The notes under the pieces were generated by a model. It ran no database searches. It was not told the DNA's origin and saw nothing but the letters and a program-made list of their open reading frames with translations. From Bacteroidales bacterium (lineage in GTDB: Bacteria > Bacteroidota > Bacteroidia > Bacteroidales > JAADGE01): a stretch of DNA of 33,968 bases. Location: contig JAOZLS010000007.1 in NCBI GenBank assembly GCA_029934705.1, positions 1 through 33,968 of the forward strand. Reading direction: 5' to 3'. Of the stretch, positions 1 to 8,345 are shown piece by piece (position 1 is the first letter of the stretch; each line of letters opens with the position of its first letter). Position numbers and translations under genes: made by a program.

Positions 1-1029
1 GGTTTAATAAGCAAAAATCAAAAGTGGGTATATGCAGGATTAATATATATGATACCATTTATATTAATTTTTACTGTACCAACAAACGACGAATTAGAGC
101 AGAAAAAACTAGAAATAGCAGATAAGCTTGAAAAAGAAGTTGCTTTCTCAGAAAGTGACTCTATAAAGTATAAAGAAGCCATACATATTTTTAATAAAAT
201 TAGAAATGTTAATCTCAAAATAGATTCGCTTGAGAATACCACTGATATAGATAAACCAAAATTAATTATAACATTAAAGCGACTAAAAACCGAGTATAAA
301 AAAGATTTAGACAAAGAAATAAAAGATGCCAACCCACAAATTAAAGATTCAACTTATGCAAACGTTGTTTATACGTCATGGGTACTTTTTTCGTTAATAG
401 CCTTTATACACTCATTTATAATAATAAAAAAATATAGGCAAATTTTAAATGGTGAAATTGATATTTCAAAAAAGAAAAAAGTGATTACCAAAAAAGAAGC
501 TCCAAAATCAAAACACGAAGATTTACTTAACAACGTTTCTGAAGTACAACAGAGAATATTATCTAAAATAAAAAAGTCTAAAGAGTTTGATTCATATATT
601 GTTGAAGAAATAAAGGAATATACAGATAAATATACAAATCAGATTAAAAAATTGATTATACAAGAAGAAAAATTATTTATTAGAATAAAAGACATTAACA
701 CAACTGTATTAACCAAAGAGCTTGAAAAATTAAAGAAGAATTTAACAAAAGAAGAAAACCCAAGAATTGAATTAGAATTAAAAAATGCAATAGACTCTAA
801 ACAAACTTTACTCGACTCATATATAGAAATAATAACAACACACAAGACAGTTTCATTAAGATTACAAACAGCGGTTTCATCCTTAAAACAGGTTGAAAAT
901 GACCTTATTAAATTAGAAAATGTTTTTAATCCTGAAAACAAAGAAGAATTCTTTAAATCTTTTGATAAAAAATCAGAAGAGCTAAATAATTACGTGTCAG
1001 ATGTAGAAAAAAACTACAAAAACATGTAA
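1..1029 (+). CDS. Membrane-anchored coiled-coil protein, 5'-partial, function unknown
   Basis: The reading frame is open to the left edge of the window, so the true start lies outside; the first in-window ATG (49) is inside a hydrophobic stretch and is not taken as the start. The visible 342 residues hold a membrane segment at about residues 9-27, a charged helical region, a second membrane segment at about 121-141, and then a Lys/Glu-rich C-terminal half of some 200 residues that looks like long helices or a coiled coil. The region between the two membrane segments is predicted to lie on one face of the membrane and the long C-terminal part on the other. I recognise no catalytic motif and no family with confidence. 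It precedes the SpoIIE phosphatase gene by about 160 bp containing a long hairpin, so it is probably a separate transcription unit. Confidence 0.8.
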   Translation, partial: GLISKNQKWVYAGLIYMIPFILIFTVPTNDELEQKKLEIADKLEKEVAFSESDSIKYKEAIHIFNKIRNVNLKIDSLENTTDIDKPKLIITLKRLKTEYKKDLDKEIKDANPQIKDSTYANVVYTSWVLFSLIAFIHSFIIIKKYRQILNGEIDISKKKKVITKKEAPKSKHEDLLNNVSEVQQRILSKIKKSKEFDSYIVEEIKEYTDKYTNQIKKLIIQEEKLFIRIKDINTTVLTKELEKLKKNLTKEENPRIELELKNAIDSKQTLLDSYIEIITTHKTVSLRLQTAVSSLKQVENDLIKLENVFNPENKEEFFKSFDKKSEELNNYVSDVEKNYKNM

Positions 1030-1039
1030 TACAATAAAC

Positions 1040-1095
1040 ATCAAAAACACTCGATAAATTATTGATCTTTTAAAATTTATTTCGAGCGTTTTGAT
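1040..1095 (+). terminator. Long imperfect hairpin after the first gene, possible terminator
   Basis: Arms at 1040-1060 and 1074-1095 are near-perfect reverse complements (about 19 of 21 positions with one or two bulges) around a 13-nt loop. The hairpin starts 11 bp after a stop codon, which suits a terminator. The 3' arm carries TTTT inside the stem, but no clean T-run follows, so termination is likely but not certain. Confidence 0.45.
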
Positions 1096-1190
1096 ATTAA
1101 ATTGTATAATTTACTGTTTTTGATTGTTTTTATGAAAAATCGGCTTGATATTTGAGTAGAGTATATAACTATAACTATCGCAAATTTATC

Positions 1191-3389
1191 ATGCAAAAAC
1201 ATATATTATATATAATATTTTTACTTGTATTTAGTGTTCCTACATTTTCGCAAAACAAAATAGCTTTGCAAAAAGCAGATAGCTTTGCTATTGAAAAAAG
1301 AATAAATAATGCAAAAGTGCTTCATGCCGAAAAAAATTATAATGAAGAAAGCAGAAATTATAACGAAATAGCCGAAATATACTGGAATCATTTTTATTTA
1401 GAAGAAGCAATTAAATATTTTGAAAAATCAATAGTTATAAATAAAATGCTAGGTAATAAAAGTGGTGTTTCAATGATAAACAGCAACTTAGGCTCTATAT
1501 ATACCGATTTAAAAAAATACGACAAAGCCTTGGTCTGTTTCAATAAAAACCTTGAGTACAAAAGATTAGTAAAAGATAAAAGAGGAAAAGTTAGCTCTCT
1601 AATTAATATTTCAATAGCCCTTAATCATCAAAAAAAATATGAAGAAAGTATTATTGGCTTACTTAAAGCCCTAGATATTGCACGAGAATTAAGTGATACA
1701 CGACAAATGAAAAGCTGTTATGGAATGCTTTCCGAAACATACGAAAAAGCAAAAGATCCAGACAAAGCAATTTACTACTTTAGTTTATACAAGTCATTTC
1801 ACGATAAGTTAAGAAAAGACAAAGAAACAGAAGCACAAATAAAATACAGAGAAGCAACCCTAAAGTTAAGGCTTACAGAAACAGAAAATCGAAATAATGA
1901 ATTAGAATTGCAACTGGCCGACAAAGAATTAAAAGAAAAAGACAAGCAACTACTTGAAGCTCAGAATAAAAGTAAATTACTGTATAGCAATTTATCAAAG
2001 TCGGACATGCAAAATAAACTATTGCAAAGAGACAAAGAAATTGCAGAAATGAATACTCAAAAAGAAAAAGAAATTGTTGAAAAACAAAAAACACAAATGT
2101 TTTTAATGTATTCAATAATAATTCTTGCTATTTTGATATTATTATTATTAGTAGTTGCATACATCCAAAAAAGGAAAACAACAATAAAACTTTCATATCA
2201 AAACAAAAAAATTCTTTTACAAAAAAGTGAAATTGAAAAACTATCAATAGTTGCAAGTAGAACCGACAATTCAGTAATGATTGCTAGCGGACAAGGTGAT
2301 ATAGAGTGGATAAACAACGGTTTTACCAAAATGTATGGGTACAAACTAGACGAATTATTAAATACCAACGTTGCAATACATAATTTAGATTATATTAAAA
2401 GCTCTGAACCCGAAATTATTAAAACTCTTCAAGAAAAGGAAACACAAGTTTACGAATCCTTATTAAAATGTAAAAACGGAAAAGAAAAATGGGTACAAAC
2501 AACACTAACACCTATTTTAGATGATGACGACGAAATTACAAAATTAATATTTATAGACTCCGATATTCAAAGAATAAAAGAATCTGAAAGAAAAATAACA
2601 CAACAAAAAGAACAAATAGAAAGACAACAAATTTCGCTTACCGATAGTATAAACTATGCACAATACATACAAGAAGCGATACTTTATAAAAACTTTTCTA
2701 CTAAAGATTTAGTTTCTGATAATTTTGTAATGTATAAGCCAAAAGATGTAGTAAGTGGGGACTTTTACTGGTTTTCGAAAATAAATGGTTATACAATAAT
2801 TGTTGCATCAGACTGTACTGGGCACGGAGTTCCTGGAGCATTCCTTTCACTAATAGGTGTTAACATATTAAACCAAATTGTAAATCACGAAAAAACGATA
2901 ATGCCCGATGAAATAATCCATAAATTACATCATGGATTTATAGAATCATTAAATCAAGACGAAAATGAAAACACTGATGGAATGGATCTTGCCATTTGTA
3001 CAATTGATAATAAAAATAAAAAACTATATTATGCAGGAGCAAATAGACCTTTAATATATATTCAAGACGATAAAGTAGAAACAATTAGAGGAGACATAAA
3101 CTCAGTAGGAGGTTTATTATTTCAAAAAGGAGACGAACGAAATTTCACAATTCACGAAATAGATATAAATAAAGAAACTTCATTTTACTTATCATCCGAC
3201 GGCTATGTTGACCAATTTGGAGGTCCTGCAAACAAAAAATTTAATAATGCTAATTTTTATGCACTTATCGATAAAGCTAAAAATATGCCATTTAGTGAAC
3301 AAAAAATATTATTTGAAAACACCTTTGACAAATGGAAAGGTGACTACAAACAAATTGACGATATATTAGTAATTGGAGTTAAAATATAA
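1191..3389 (+). CDS. TPR/PAS transmembrane sensor with SpoIIE-type PP2C phosphatase domain
   Basis: A 732-residue protein read from ATG 1191. A TTG 39 bp upstream in frame is possible but would put 13 polar residues before a clean signal peptide (ending near TFSQ, residue 21). Order of parts: signal peptide; periplasmic TPR-like helical repeats (about 30-210); a coiled coil (about 215-300); one TM segment (about 303-326); a PAS domain (about 350-460); a short helix; and a SpoIIE/PP2C Ser/Thr phosphatase domain (about 484-732). Metal-binding aspartates are present in ASDCTGHG (D541), DGMD (D596, D599) and SSDG (D670), so it should be active. By family knowledge it would dephosphorylate a cytoplasmic partner, such as an anti-sigma antagonist, in response to a periplasmic signal; the partner is not in the window. 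A weak GATATTTG -7 element lies at 1147-1154. The next gene follows after 13 bp, suggesting co-transcription. Confidence 0.9.
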   Translation: MQKHILYIIFLLVFSVPTFSQNKIALQKADSFAIEKRINNAKVLHAEKNYNEESRNYNEIAEIYWNHFYLEEAIKYFEKSIVINKMLGNKSGVSMINSNLGSIYTDLKKYDKALVCFNKNLEYKRLVKDKRGKVSSLINISIALNHQKKYEESIIGLLKALDIARELSDTRQMKSCYGMLSETYEKAKDPDKAIYYFSLYKSFHDKLRKDKETEAQIKYREATLKLRLTETENRNNELELQLADKELKEKDKQLLEAQNKSKLLYSNLSKSDMQNKLLQRDKEIAEMNTQKEKEIVEKQKTQMFLMYSIIILAILILLLLVVAYIQKRKTTIKLSYQNKKILLQKSEIEKLSIVASRTDNSVMIASGQGDIEWINNGFTKMYGYKLDELLNTNVAIHNLDYIKSSEPEIIKTLQEKETQVYESLLKCKNGKEKWVQTTLTPILDDDDEITKLIFIDSDIQRIKESERKITQQKEQIERQQISLTDSINYAQYIQEAILYKNFSTKDLVSDNFVMYKPKDVVSGDFYWFSKINGYTIIVASDCTGHGVPGAFLSLIGVNILNQIVNHEKTIMPDEIIHKLHHGFIESLNQDENENTDGMDLAICTIDNKNKKLYYAGANRPLIYIQDDKVETIRGDINSVGGLLFQKGDERNFTIHEIDINKETSFYLSSDGYVDQFGGPANKKFNNANFYALIDKAKNMPFSEQKILFENTFDKWKGDYKQIDDILVIGVKI

Positions 3390-3402
3390 TAAGTAATAAA
3401 TC

Positions 3403-5136
3403 ATGAAAAAACTGCAAAATTTAGCAAAATATCTTATAATTATAATTATTTTGTCATTTATATCCAACAAAACATTTTCTCAAAATAAAATTAAGTACAA
3501 AACTAATATATATATCGACAGTCTAAATAAAGTATATTCTCAAACAGCTCAACCAGTATATCTATATATTTCAAATTCCCCTAACGATAATAATCCAACA
3601 CCCATAAATAATGTAACAAAGGCAAATCAGCCAAAACCCATATTTCTAAAAATAAATGGCAAGCACCAATTTAAACGCTATAACCCTATTTCAAAGTTAG
3701 AAGAAACATTTTATATACATGCCGATGGAACACCACCACAAACAAAAATAATATTTAGTAATCCTGAACCATATACTCTAAATAATAAAATATACTATGG
3801 CAATAACCAAAAAATTAAATTAGCAAGTAAGGACGACATGTCAGGCGTAAGTCAAATATTATACTCAATAAATAATAGCGAATACAAAGAATATACAACT
3901 GAAATTGCAGTAAAAGCCGAAAAAAAATACCTTGTGAAATTTTACTCTGTTGACAACGTAGGAAATGTAGAAAACACACAGGAAAACACATTTTACATAG
4001 ACAAAACAGCCCCAAAAACAATATGCACAATATCAGACACTCTAGGAAATGAAATAATTTCTGAAAGAGGGAAAATTGAAATAGAAACAACAGACGCAGC
4101 TACTGGATCCTCCAAAATTTATTATAAACTAGATAGTGGCGAGTACAAAATATTTACACAAAAAAGTATTAACCTAAACAAAATAAAAGAAGGAAACCAT
4201 ACAATATATTTTTATTCTATTGATAATGTAAATAATGTAGAAAAAGAACAAAAAACATTTTTTTTCCTTGACAAAACCTCTCCAATTATAGCAACCGATA
4301 TTTTAGGAGACCAATTTATTATAGGCGACAAAATGTTTTTCTCGGGACGAACAAAACTAAAACTTACAGCAATAGATAATAAAGCAGGTGTAAAAACAGT
4401 AATGTTCTCCATTGACAAAAGTCCTTTTAAAAAATATGAAACAGCCTTTTATTTACCAGCCACAAAAGGAATGCACGGTGTTGACTACTATGCAATTGAT
4501 AATTTAGGAAACAGAACCCGAACAAAAACAAAAAATGGATATTTACACTACGAACATTTTATAGGTAGAATTTATATTGATTTAACAGGACCAACACTAT
4601 TTCATAAATTTATTGGAAAACAATATTTATCCAAAGACACCTTATATATAAGTAAAAATACTAAAATTCAATTTTCACAGCAAGACTTTGAATCCAAGCC
4701 AAAAAAAATCACATATATGATAGATGATATTCCTGAGGAAATAGACTACTCTGAGCCATTCTCTATTACAGAAGAAGGCTTTCATAAAATAGACCAGATA
4801 GGATACGATAAAGTTAACAATAGAAATTTTAAAACACTAAAATTTGTAGTTGACTCAAAAGGGCCAGAAATATTTCATAAATTTAGTGTAAAACAGACTA
4901 TAATATCTGACACTATACAATCATACCCATACTATGTTTCAATATTTATAGCACCACAAGACGACGTTTCTGGAATAGAGAATATTAGTTATACAATAAA
5001 TGATGGTCCTAAAAAAAGTTATTACAGAAAGATAAGCGGATTTAAAAAAGGTAAAATTAATACTGTTATTATTCACGTAAGTGATAAATTAGGAAACAAA
5101 TCAACTAAAAAAATACAATTTTTCATAAAAGAATAA
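3403..5136 (+). CDS. Secreted protein with five OmpL47/Ig-like beta repeats
   Basis: 577 residues with an N-terminal signal peptide (hydrophobic core IIIIILSFIS, cleavage likely after TFSQ). The body consists of about five repeats of 90-100 residues, each opened by a D-x-T-x-P type boundary (near residues 107, 199, 290, 393 and 484) and containing the pattern 'D..SGV..I.YSI....YK.Y' followed by 'YSVDNVGN'. This matches beta-sandwich repeats of the OmpL47/chitobiase-C-like kind found in secreted Bacteroidota proteins. No enzyme motif is visible and there is no typical type IX sorting tail. It starts 13 bp after the phosphatase gene and probably shares its transcript, so it may be a periplasmic or surface partner of that sensor; this is inference. 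No strong terminator follows: only AT-only hairpins lie between its stop and the tRNA promoter. Confidence 0.85.
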   Translation: MKKLQNLAKYLIIIIILSFISNKTFSQNKIKYKTNIYIDSLNKVYSQTAQPVYLYISNSPNDNNPTPINNVTKANQPKPIFLKINGKHQFKRYNPISKLEETFYIHADGTPPQTKIIFSNPEPYTLNNKIYYGNNQKIKLASKDDMSGVSQILYSINNSEYKEYTTEIAVKAEKKYLVKFYSVDNVGNVENTQENTFYIDKTAPKTICTISDTLGNEIISERGKIEIETTDAATGSSKIYYKLDSGEYKIFTQKSINLNKIKEGNHTIYFYSIDNVNNVEKEQKTFFFLDKTSPIIATDILGDQFIIGDKMFFSGRTKLKLTAIDNKAGVKTVMFSIDKSPFKKYETAFYLPATKGMHGVDYYAIDNLGNRTRTKTKNGYLHYEHFIGRIYIDLTGPTLFHKFIGKQYLSKDTLYISKNTKIQFSQQDFESKPKKITYMIDDIPEEIDYSEPFSITEEGFHKIDQIGYDKVNNRNFKTLKFVVDSKGPEIFHKFSVKQTIISDTIQSYPYYVSIFIAPQDDVSGIENISYTINDGPKKSYYRKISGFKKGKINTVIIHVSDKLGNKSTKKIQFFIKE

Positions 5137-5176
5137 TAGCATCTAAAAATAATTTTTAAAAAAAATGCAAACTTAT

Positions 5177-5207
5177 TTTTTAAATTAAAAAAATAATATT
5201 ACGTTTG
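5177..5207 (+). promoter_or_regulatory. Promoter of tRNA-Leu
   Basis: A TACGTTTG box (5200-5207) matches the Bacteroidota -7 consensus TAnnTTTG exactly, with a TTTT element at 5177-5180 at 19-bp spacing in the -33 position. Transcription would start near 5213, seven bases before the tRNA. Confidence 0.7.
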
Positions 5208-5219
5208 CACTCGCTTAAT

Positions 5220-5301
5220 GCGGATGTGGTGAAATTGGCAGACACGGTAGACTTAGGATCTGCTGCTTTCGGGCGTGGGGGTTCGAGTCCCTTCATCCGC
5301 A
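5220..5301 (+). tRNA. tRNA-Leu (anticodon UAG)
   Basis: The 7-bp acceptor stem pairs GCGGATG (5220-5226) with CATCCGC (5294-5300), with discriminator A at 5301. The anticodon stem GTAGA/TCTGC (5247-5251/5259-5263) encloses the loop CTTAGGA, giving anticodon TAG at 5254-5256 (reads CUA and related Leu codons). A long class II variable arm (about 5264-5276) fits leucine, and TTCGAGT forms the T loop at 5282-5288. The 3' end reads ACAA, so CCA is not fully encoded and must be added after transcription. Confidence 0.97.
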
Positions 5302-5304
5302 CAA

Positions 5305-5336
5305 AAACCGCCTGTTTTTACAGGCGGTTTATTTTT
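5305..5336 (+). terminator. Rho-independent terminator after tRNA-Leu
   Basis: A perfect 10-bp GC-rich stem AAACCGCCTG/CAGGCGGTTT (5305-5314/5321-5330) with a 6-nt loop is followed by ATTTTTATT. It ends the tRNA transcript and lies only about 30 bp before the trigger factor gene. Confidence 0.88.
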
Positions 5337-5368
5337 ATTATGACTATTTTAACTCTAATAATAGAAGA

Positions 5369-6733
5369 ATGAATATTACTAAAGAAACTCAAGACAATTC
5401 AACATTCAGCATTTCTCTAAAAATTACTAAAGAAGATTACGAGCCAAAAGTTAACAAAGCTCTTAAAGACTACAGAAAAAGTGCTCAAATAAAAGGTTTT
5501 AGACCAGGAAAAGCACCATTAGGTTTAGTCCAAAAAATGGTAGGACCAAGCATATTAATGCAAGAAGTTGACACTCTAGTATCTGAACACTTATCAAAAT
5601 ACATTAGCGATGAAAAGTTAAACCTACTAGGTCAACCTTTACCATCAAGTAAGCAACAACCGATTGACCCTATAAACGACAAAGTATTTGAATTCTTTTT
5701 TGACATGGCAGTTGCTCCAGAATTTGAATTAAGCCTAGATAAAAGAACGAAAGTTCCTTTCTATACTATAACTGTTTCAGACAAAATGATTACCGACGAA
5801 ATAGAACGAACACAAAATCAATTTGGTAAAACAGAAAATAATGAAGCTGTTAATGAAAATTCTTATGTTAAAGCTAACATAAACCAACTAGATGAAGAAG
5901 GAAATGTTATTGAAGGCGGAATAAGTACCGAAAACACAATGTTATCTATTGATTTAATAAAGGACAAAACAGAAAAGAAAAAAATAATAGGTCGGAAAAT
6001 AGGAGAAACTTTCAATTTAGACCTTAAAAAAGCATATCCAAACGATACTGAATTATCAGGAATGCTTGGTATAGAAAAAGATGCTGTAAATGATATTAAA
6101 ACACCATTTTCTATAACACTAAACGAAATTACAACATTTACCGCATCCGAAATAAATCAAGAATTATTTGACAAAGTTTATGGCGAAGGTATTGTAAAAA
6201 CTGAAGACGAATTCAAAGAAAAAATTAAAGAATCTATTGAAAGAATTTACAGTCAAGAATCTGACTTTAGATTTGCAATAGACGCTAAAGATAAAATTCT
6301 TTCAAAATTAAAATTAGATTTACCTGAAGAATTTCTAAAAAGATGGATTAAAGTAACAAACTCTGACAAAGAGCTTACCGAAGAAACATTGAATAAAGAA
6401 TACCCAATGTTTGAAAAGGATTTACAGTGGCAACTTGTAAAGAACAAAATTGCAGAAGCTCAGAAATTTGAAATTTCAGAAGACGAAATAAGACAAGAAT
6501 CAAGAAAATTTACCGAAGCACAATTTGCTCAATATGGTTTACCTTTAGGTTCATTATCCAACGAGCAAATGCAAACTTTTATTGATAAAAACCTTGAAAA
6601 AGAAGAAGATCGTACTAAATTTGCCGAAAAGGTAATTGAAAATAAAGCAAACAGTTTTATTAAAGATACAATTAAACTTGAAGATACGATTATTGACTTT
6701 GAAGACTTCAAAAAATTATACGAAAACGCATAA
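5369..6733 (+). CDS. tig: Trigger factor, ribosome-associated chaperone
   Basis: 454 residues, the usual length for trigger factor. The N-terminal ribosome-binding domain carries the signature GFRPGKAP at residues 43-50, which docks at ribosomal protein L23 by the exit tunnel. The central FKBP-like prolyl-isomerase domain (about 150-240) is divergent, as is common in Bacteroidota, and a helical C-terminal chaperone domain follows. It acts on nascent chains in the cytoplasm. It is followed by clpP after 50 bp and clpX further on, the classic tig-clpP-clpX grouping that links folding with degradation. No good -7 box is visible in the short gap after the tRNA terminator, so it may depend on read-through from the tRNA promoter or on a diverged promoter overlapping the tRNA. 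Confidence 0.96.
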   Translation: MNITKETQDNSTFSISLKITKEDYEPKVNKALKDYRKSAQIKGFRPGKAPLGLVQKMVGPSILMQEVDTLVSEHLSKYISDEKLNLLGQPLPSSKQQPIDPINDKVFEFFFDMAVAPEFELSLDKRTKVPFYTITVSDKMITDEIERTQNQFGKTENNEAVNENSYVKANINQLDEEGNVIEGGISTENTMLSIDLIKDKTEKKKIIGRKIGETFNLDLKKAYPNDTELSGMLGIEKDAVNDIKTPFSITLNEITTFTASEINQELFDKVYGEGIVKTEDEFKEKIKESIERIYSQESDFRFAIDAKDKILSKLKLDLPEEFLKRWIKVTNSDKELTEETLNKEYPMFEKDLQWQLVKNKIAEAQKFEISEDEIRQESRKFTEAQFAQYGLPLGSLSNEQMQTFIDKNLEKEEDRTKFAEKVIENKANSFIKDTIKLEDTIIDFEDFKKLYENA

Positions 6734-6783
6734 TCAAAAATAATTTATTATATATTTGATTAAAATTTCCTAAAAAAGAAAAA

Positions 6784-7467
6784 ATGAATATCGACGATTT
6801 TAATAAATACGCAACAAAAGATAGAGGTATTAGTAGCTTAAACCTTGACAGATATTATAAAGCAACTGTAAAAAGCAATTATATTTCTCCAACAATTATT
6901 GAAGAAAGACAATTAAACGTTGCACAAATGGACGTGTTCTCAAGATTAATGATGGATAGAATCCTTTTCTTAGGACTACCTATTGATGATTATGTTGCAA
7001 ACATTATACAAGCACAATTATTGTATCTTGAATCAGCAGACCCATCAAAAGACATTCAAATATACATTAACTCCCCAGGAGGTTCAGTATATGCAGGGCT
7101 TGGAATATATGACACAATGCAATATGTAACACCCGATGTTGCAACAACTTGTACTGGTATAGCAGCATCAATGGCGGCCGTGTTATTAACAGCAGGAACT
7201 AACGGGAAACGTTCAGCTCTTACTCATTCAAGAGTAATGATACACCAACCAATGGGCGGAGCTCAAGGACAAGTTTCTGATATTGAAATAACTTTCAAAG
7301 AAATTAAAAAATTAAAAACAGAACTTTACGAAATAATCGCTAAACATTCTGGAAATACTATAAAGAAAATAGAAAAAGATTCTGATAGAGATTACTGGAT
7401 GACATCCACAGAAGCTAAAGAATACGGAATGATTGACCGTGTTTTAGGACATAAATCAGAAAAATAA
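6784..7467 (+). CDS. clpP: ATP-dependent Clp protease proteolytic subunit
   Basis: 227 residues. The serine-protease triad is visible: Ser129 in GIAASMAA, His154 in RVMIHQP, and Asp203 in SDRDYWM, with the same spacing as in E. coli ClpP (25 and 74 residues from the serine). The oxyanion region INSPGGSVYAG is at about 94-105. It forms a barrel of two heptamers that degrades proteins fed by ClpX or ClpA-type unfoldases. The N-terminal 30 residues include a possible short propeptide. It lies between tig and a lipoprotein gene. A hairpin (7496-7530) follows the stop codon, so transcription may be attenuated before the downstream genes. Confidence 0.97.
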   Translation: MNIDDFNKYATKDRGISSLNLDRYYKATVKSNYISPTIIEERQLNVAQMDVFSRLMMDRILFLGLPIDDYVANIIQAQLLYLESADPSKDIQIYINSPGGSVYAGLGIYDTMQYVTPDVATTCTGIAASMAAVLLTAGTNGKRSALTHSRVMIHQPMGGAQGQVSDIEITFKEIKKLKTELYEIIAKHSGNTIKKIEKDSDRDYWMTSTEAKEYGMIDRVLGHKSEK

Positions 7468-7495
7468 TATTTCTTTTTTAACCTTATAACTACTT

Positions 7496-7530
7496 AAATA
7501 TCAGCTTGCATTTTTTGTAAGTTGATATTT
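7496..7530 (+). terminator. Hairpin between clpP and the PKD lipoprotein gene, possible attenuator
   Basis: A 15-bp stem (7496-7510/7516-7530) with two G-U wobbles closes a TTTTT loop. No poly-T tract follows the 3' arm, so this could be a partial terminator or an RNA-stability element separating clpP from the lipoprotein and clpX. Confidence 0.5.
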
Positions 7531-7560
7531 CTATTAAATACAATAACTAAAAACAAGCAA

Positions 7561-8337
7561 ATGAAAAATATTTTATTATCGCTTACAATTTTTTCAAGCT
7601 TATTTATTTCATCTTGCAAAAACAATACAGAAGTTGAGATTATAGCCGACTTTGAAATAAGTTTAGCAGGACAATCTCCCGAAGCAATTATTACAATAAC
7701 CAATTTAACAGCAGGAGCAACTTCATATAAATGGGAGTTTTCTGAGGGAGCAGATACTACTGGTTCAAACATTCAAGTACCGCCAAAAATAACTATTGAT
7801 AAAACAGGAACTTTCACAATAACATTAACTGCCACAAACGAAACAGAAACAAAAACTGTTAGTAAAACAATTGACATAACTGGTTTTAATGGTATTAATA
7901 AGTATCAAAACATTCCTTTTGGTGCAACATCAGAAAGTGCTGGTAGAAGTTTTTCAATTGAAATGGGTCAAATTTATAGTGATGATGAAATCTCAGAAAC
8001 AAATTCGTATTTAATAGATTTAGTTTTTGTTAATTGGACTCCAATGTACTTTTTTGAAAGCCCAGACTCTAGTAATCATAACGTAGATATACCAAATCCA
8101 AACACAACTATTATTGAAAACGCTACGGATAAACTCTCAGAATACGACTTTAACAACATTATTTCTGATGAGTTTTTTCAAACAACAACAGTAATTCAAA
8201 CAAATAATTCATTCAACCTAACAAGTTTACCTACTTTAATTCTATTTAAAACAACCGATAATAAGACAGGTGTTATTCTTGCAAAAGAATTTAACGACGG
8301 AAATATAATTACAGATATAAAAGTTCAAAAATACTAA
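7561..8337 (+). CDS. PKD-domain lipoprotein, function unknown
   Basis: 258 residues from ATG 7561. An upstream non-ATG start 39 bp earlier would place 13 residues before the signal peptide and is rejected. The N-terminus is a lipoprotein signal with a lipobox ending FISSC (Cys near residue 19), so the protein is lipidated and anchored in the envelope. Residues about 27-105 form a PKD/Ig-like domain (ADFEIS start, [10 protein letters not shown] core, [11 protein letters not shown] strand). The C-terminal 150 residues resemble nothing I recognise; they contain [10 protein letters not shown] and an [10 protein letters not shown] strand. It sits between clpP (93 bp) and clpX (8 bp before its ATG), so it is very probably co-transcribed with clpX. 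A cell-surface protein inside this cytoplasmic protease group is unexpected. Confidence 0.85.
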   Translation: MKNILLSLTIFSSLFISSCKNNTEVEIIADFEISLAGQSPEAIITITNLTAGATSYKWEFSEGADTTGSNIQVPPKITIDKTGTFTITLTATNETETKTVSKTIDITGFNGINKYQNIPFGATSESAGRSFSIEMGQIYSDDEISETNSYLIDLVFVNWTPMYFFESPDSSNHNVDIPNPNTTIIENATDKLSEYDFNNIISDEFFQTTTVIQTNNSFNLTSLPTLILFKTTDNKTGVILAKEFNDGNIITDIKVQKY

Positions 8338-8345
8338 ATATAGAC

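Noticed and set aside
1152-1190. Upstream TTG start for the SpoIIE phosphatase
   Set aside because: It would put 13 polar residues before a clean signal peptide that begins at ATG 1191, and the candidate -7 box overlaps it.
5294-5336. tRNA 3' end as a phage attachment site
   Set aside because: No integrase nearby and no repeated copy of the tRNA end in the window.
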